Origin: a virus
DNA: 30,365 nt
IMG/VR virus record: IMGVR_UViG_3300046777_003055
Span: 1 to 30,365 of that record
Strand: one strand, 5' to 3'
Below, piece by piece: positions 29,549 to 30,365 of this stretch. Numbering within the stretch: the stretch's first letter is position 1; every line of letters begins with the position of its first letter. The position numbers and the translations under genes were made by a program. Below the pieces are notes generated by a model. The model saw nothing but the letters and a program-made list of their open reading frames with translations, did no database searches and had not been told where the DNA came from.

Positions 29549-30139
29549 ATGGCATCCTCGCTCCTCTCGCCATCATTGCAAGATGCCGTGTCTTCTCAAG
29601 ATCACACTCCCCTCATAGCTAAATATTGCTCTAAATGTAAGCAACATTTGCCTATTTCTGAATTCACATTAGACAGACACTCCCTGGATGGTCTTAAACA
29701 ATGGTGCAAAGCATGCAGAAGCTTTTCTGAACAAAAAAGACGAGATAAAAAAAGAACCTCCTTCCAATCTATAACTTCCGCCGCCATCTATTTCATCGCC
29801 AATGAATACAAGCTCGAACACGTAAAAATTGGCTTCACAACCAGCTTCTACTCTCGCTTTAAAGACCACCTATGCTCCACTTCTGGAAATATCCTCCTCC
29901 TCTCCCTTATTGAAGCAACCAGCAAAGAAGATGAATATCTTCTCCATCAACAATTTAAACCTTTCCAAATTAACCCCGAAGGTGAATGGTTCCTAGCTAA
30001 AGCTCCCATCCTCCGCCACCTCTCCACCCTTGATCAATCCCTCGCTCATCAAGCAGCCTCCGTTCTCACCCCTTGCCAAAAATCTCGCATCATTGTTCCC
30101 CCCATCTCTCATTACATTGATGCCTTGCCCTTCCTATAG
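29549..30139 (+). CDS. Zinc-ribbon plus MUG113/T5orf172 (GIY-YIG-like) nuclease
   Basis: 196 residues from ATG 29549; a TTG at 29525 would add eight residues. YCSKCKQHLPISEFTLDRHS, then WCKACRSFSEQKRRDKK, is a four-cysteine zinc ribbon of the type attached to HNH/phage nucleases. Then AAIYFIANEYKLEHVKIGFT to QQFKPFQINPEGEWFLAKAP is a T5orf172/MUG113 domain with VKIGF-T and GEWF ends. The ribbon probably recognises DNA and the second domain cuts. It diverges from a relative 620 bp away, with structured noncoding DNA between. Probably a homing endonuclease or a host-DNA nuclease. Confidence 0.75.
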   Translation: MASSLLSPSLQDAVSSQDHTPLIAKYCSKCKQHLPISEFTLDRHSLDGLKQWCKACRSFSEQKRRDKKRTSFQSITSAAIYFIANEYKLEHVKIGFTTSFYSRFKDHLCSTSGNILLLSLIEATSKEDEYLLHQQFKPFQINPEGEWFLAKAPILRHLSTLDQSLAHQAASVLTPCQKSRIIVPPISHYIDALPFL

Positions 30140-30365
30140 CTTTTTCTAGATGAAAAATGACGCCACTTTTTGAAGGGGTATGCCCGTATGCGCCTACACG
30201 CATAGGCCGGTTACTGCTCCATGCGCCTACACGCATAACCGCATAGTAGTACGTTTGTACTATTAGTAAAGCTTATATTACGAAATGTTACATTTTCGGA
30301 AATTTGGCAGATTTTCGTCTATATTAGTAGCACGGGAGCGATCCCGTATCGGACCTCGAAAATCT
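30140..30365. other. Repeat-rich noncoding end (candidate origin/operator region)
   Basis: No gene is visible. There are two 17-bp copies of ATGCGCCTACACGCATA (30188-30204 and 30221-30237) with a 33-bp period, each an imperfect palindrome. Further stems are TAGTAC-GTTT-GTACTA (30247-30262) and ACGGGA-GCGA-TCCCGT (30332-30347). ATTTTCG occurs directly twice, with CGAAAT/CGAAAAT inverted copies nearby. The middle is AT-rich. Such iteron-plus-palindrome content fits a replication origin or a master operator cluster, perhaps with early promoters. The window ends inside it. Confidence 0.5.
30188..30237. repeat. Two 17-bp iteron-like repeats, 33-bp period
   Basis: ATGCGCCTACACGCATA occurs identically at 30188-30204 and 30221-30237. 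Copy 1 is extended by a T so that TATGCG and CGCATA form 6-bp arms around CCTACA. A period of 33 bp is close to three helical turns, so proteins on both copies would lie on about the same face. Confidence 0.85.

Noticed and set aside
1-30365. CRISPR array, integrase or att site
   Set aside because: No regularly spaced repeats with spacers, no tyrosine or serine recombinase motifs, and no duplicated tRNA end.

Overview
The window is one contiguous piece of a tailed-phage (siphovirus-type) genome. It holds virion assembly, packaging and nucleotide-metabolism genes and has no ribosomal or housekeeping genes. A cyanobacterial host is the best guess. The reasons are a small protein resembling the cyanobacteria-enriched DUF4278 family, a compact class I ribonucleotide reductase pair of the kind cyanophages carry, and REP-like intergenic repeats of a cyanobacterial style. 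The host genus cannot be fixed from this sequence. No integrase or att site is visible. The left edge cuts the tape-measure gene and the right edge lies in a repeat-rich noncoding stretch.

Layout. (1) 1-10537, all minus: a head-to-tail operon read leftward. It runs through a protease/scaffold precursor, decoration protein, DUF2184-type major capsid protein, head-tail connectors, tail tube, tail completion proteins, a frameshifted tail-assembly chaperone pair and the tape measure. An XRE-type regulator diverges from its start at 10600, with a perfect operator-like inverted repeat between them. (2) 10881-11817, minus: small genes, two of which look fused by a second programmed -1 frameshift. 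(3) 11820-17620: a seven-gene sugar cassette (three recognisable glycosyltransferases, a possible fourth, an FAD oxidoreductase, a TIM-barrel isomerase and an NAD-dependent epimerase) inserted inside the structural module. (4) 17623-22328: head morphogenesis protein and portal on minus, and a PD-(D/E)XK-like nuclease plus terminase large subunit on plus. (5) 22360-23200: a small gene, a hairpin-rich noncoding stretch, tRNA-Leu(UAA), and a DUF4278-like microprotein closed by a strong terminator. (6) 23199-27897, minus: C5 cytosine methyltransferase, a small membrane protein, a metallophosphoesterase, ribonucleotide reductase small and large subunits, and a LAGLIDADG endonuclease between the two reductase genes. 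(7) 27963-30365: a small gene, two MUG113/T5orf172 (GIY-YIG-like) nuclease genes flanking a 620-base noncoding region full of nested stems and repeats, and a terminal region with 17-bp repeats at a 33-bp period and several perfect palindromes.

How it fits together. Regions 1 and 4 build and fill the capsid and tail. Region 6 supplies deoxynucleotides and methylates DNA. The sugar cassette could decorate virions or alter the host surface. The most unusual observations are the second -1 frameshift signal (11512-11551), the structured noncoding regions (22627-23024 and 28961-29340), the overprinted reading frame in the methyltransferase gene, and the repeat-rich right end. Family assignments come from motifs read by eye and no database search was run.
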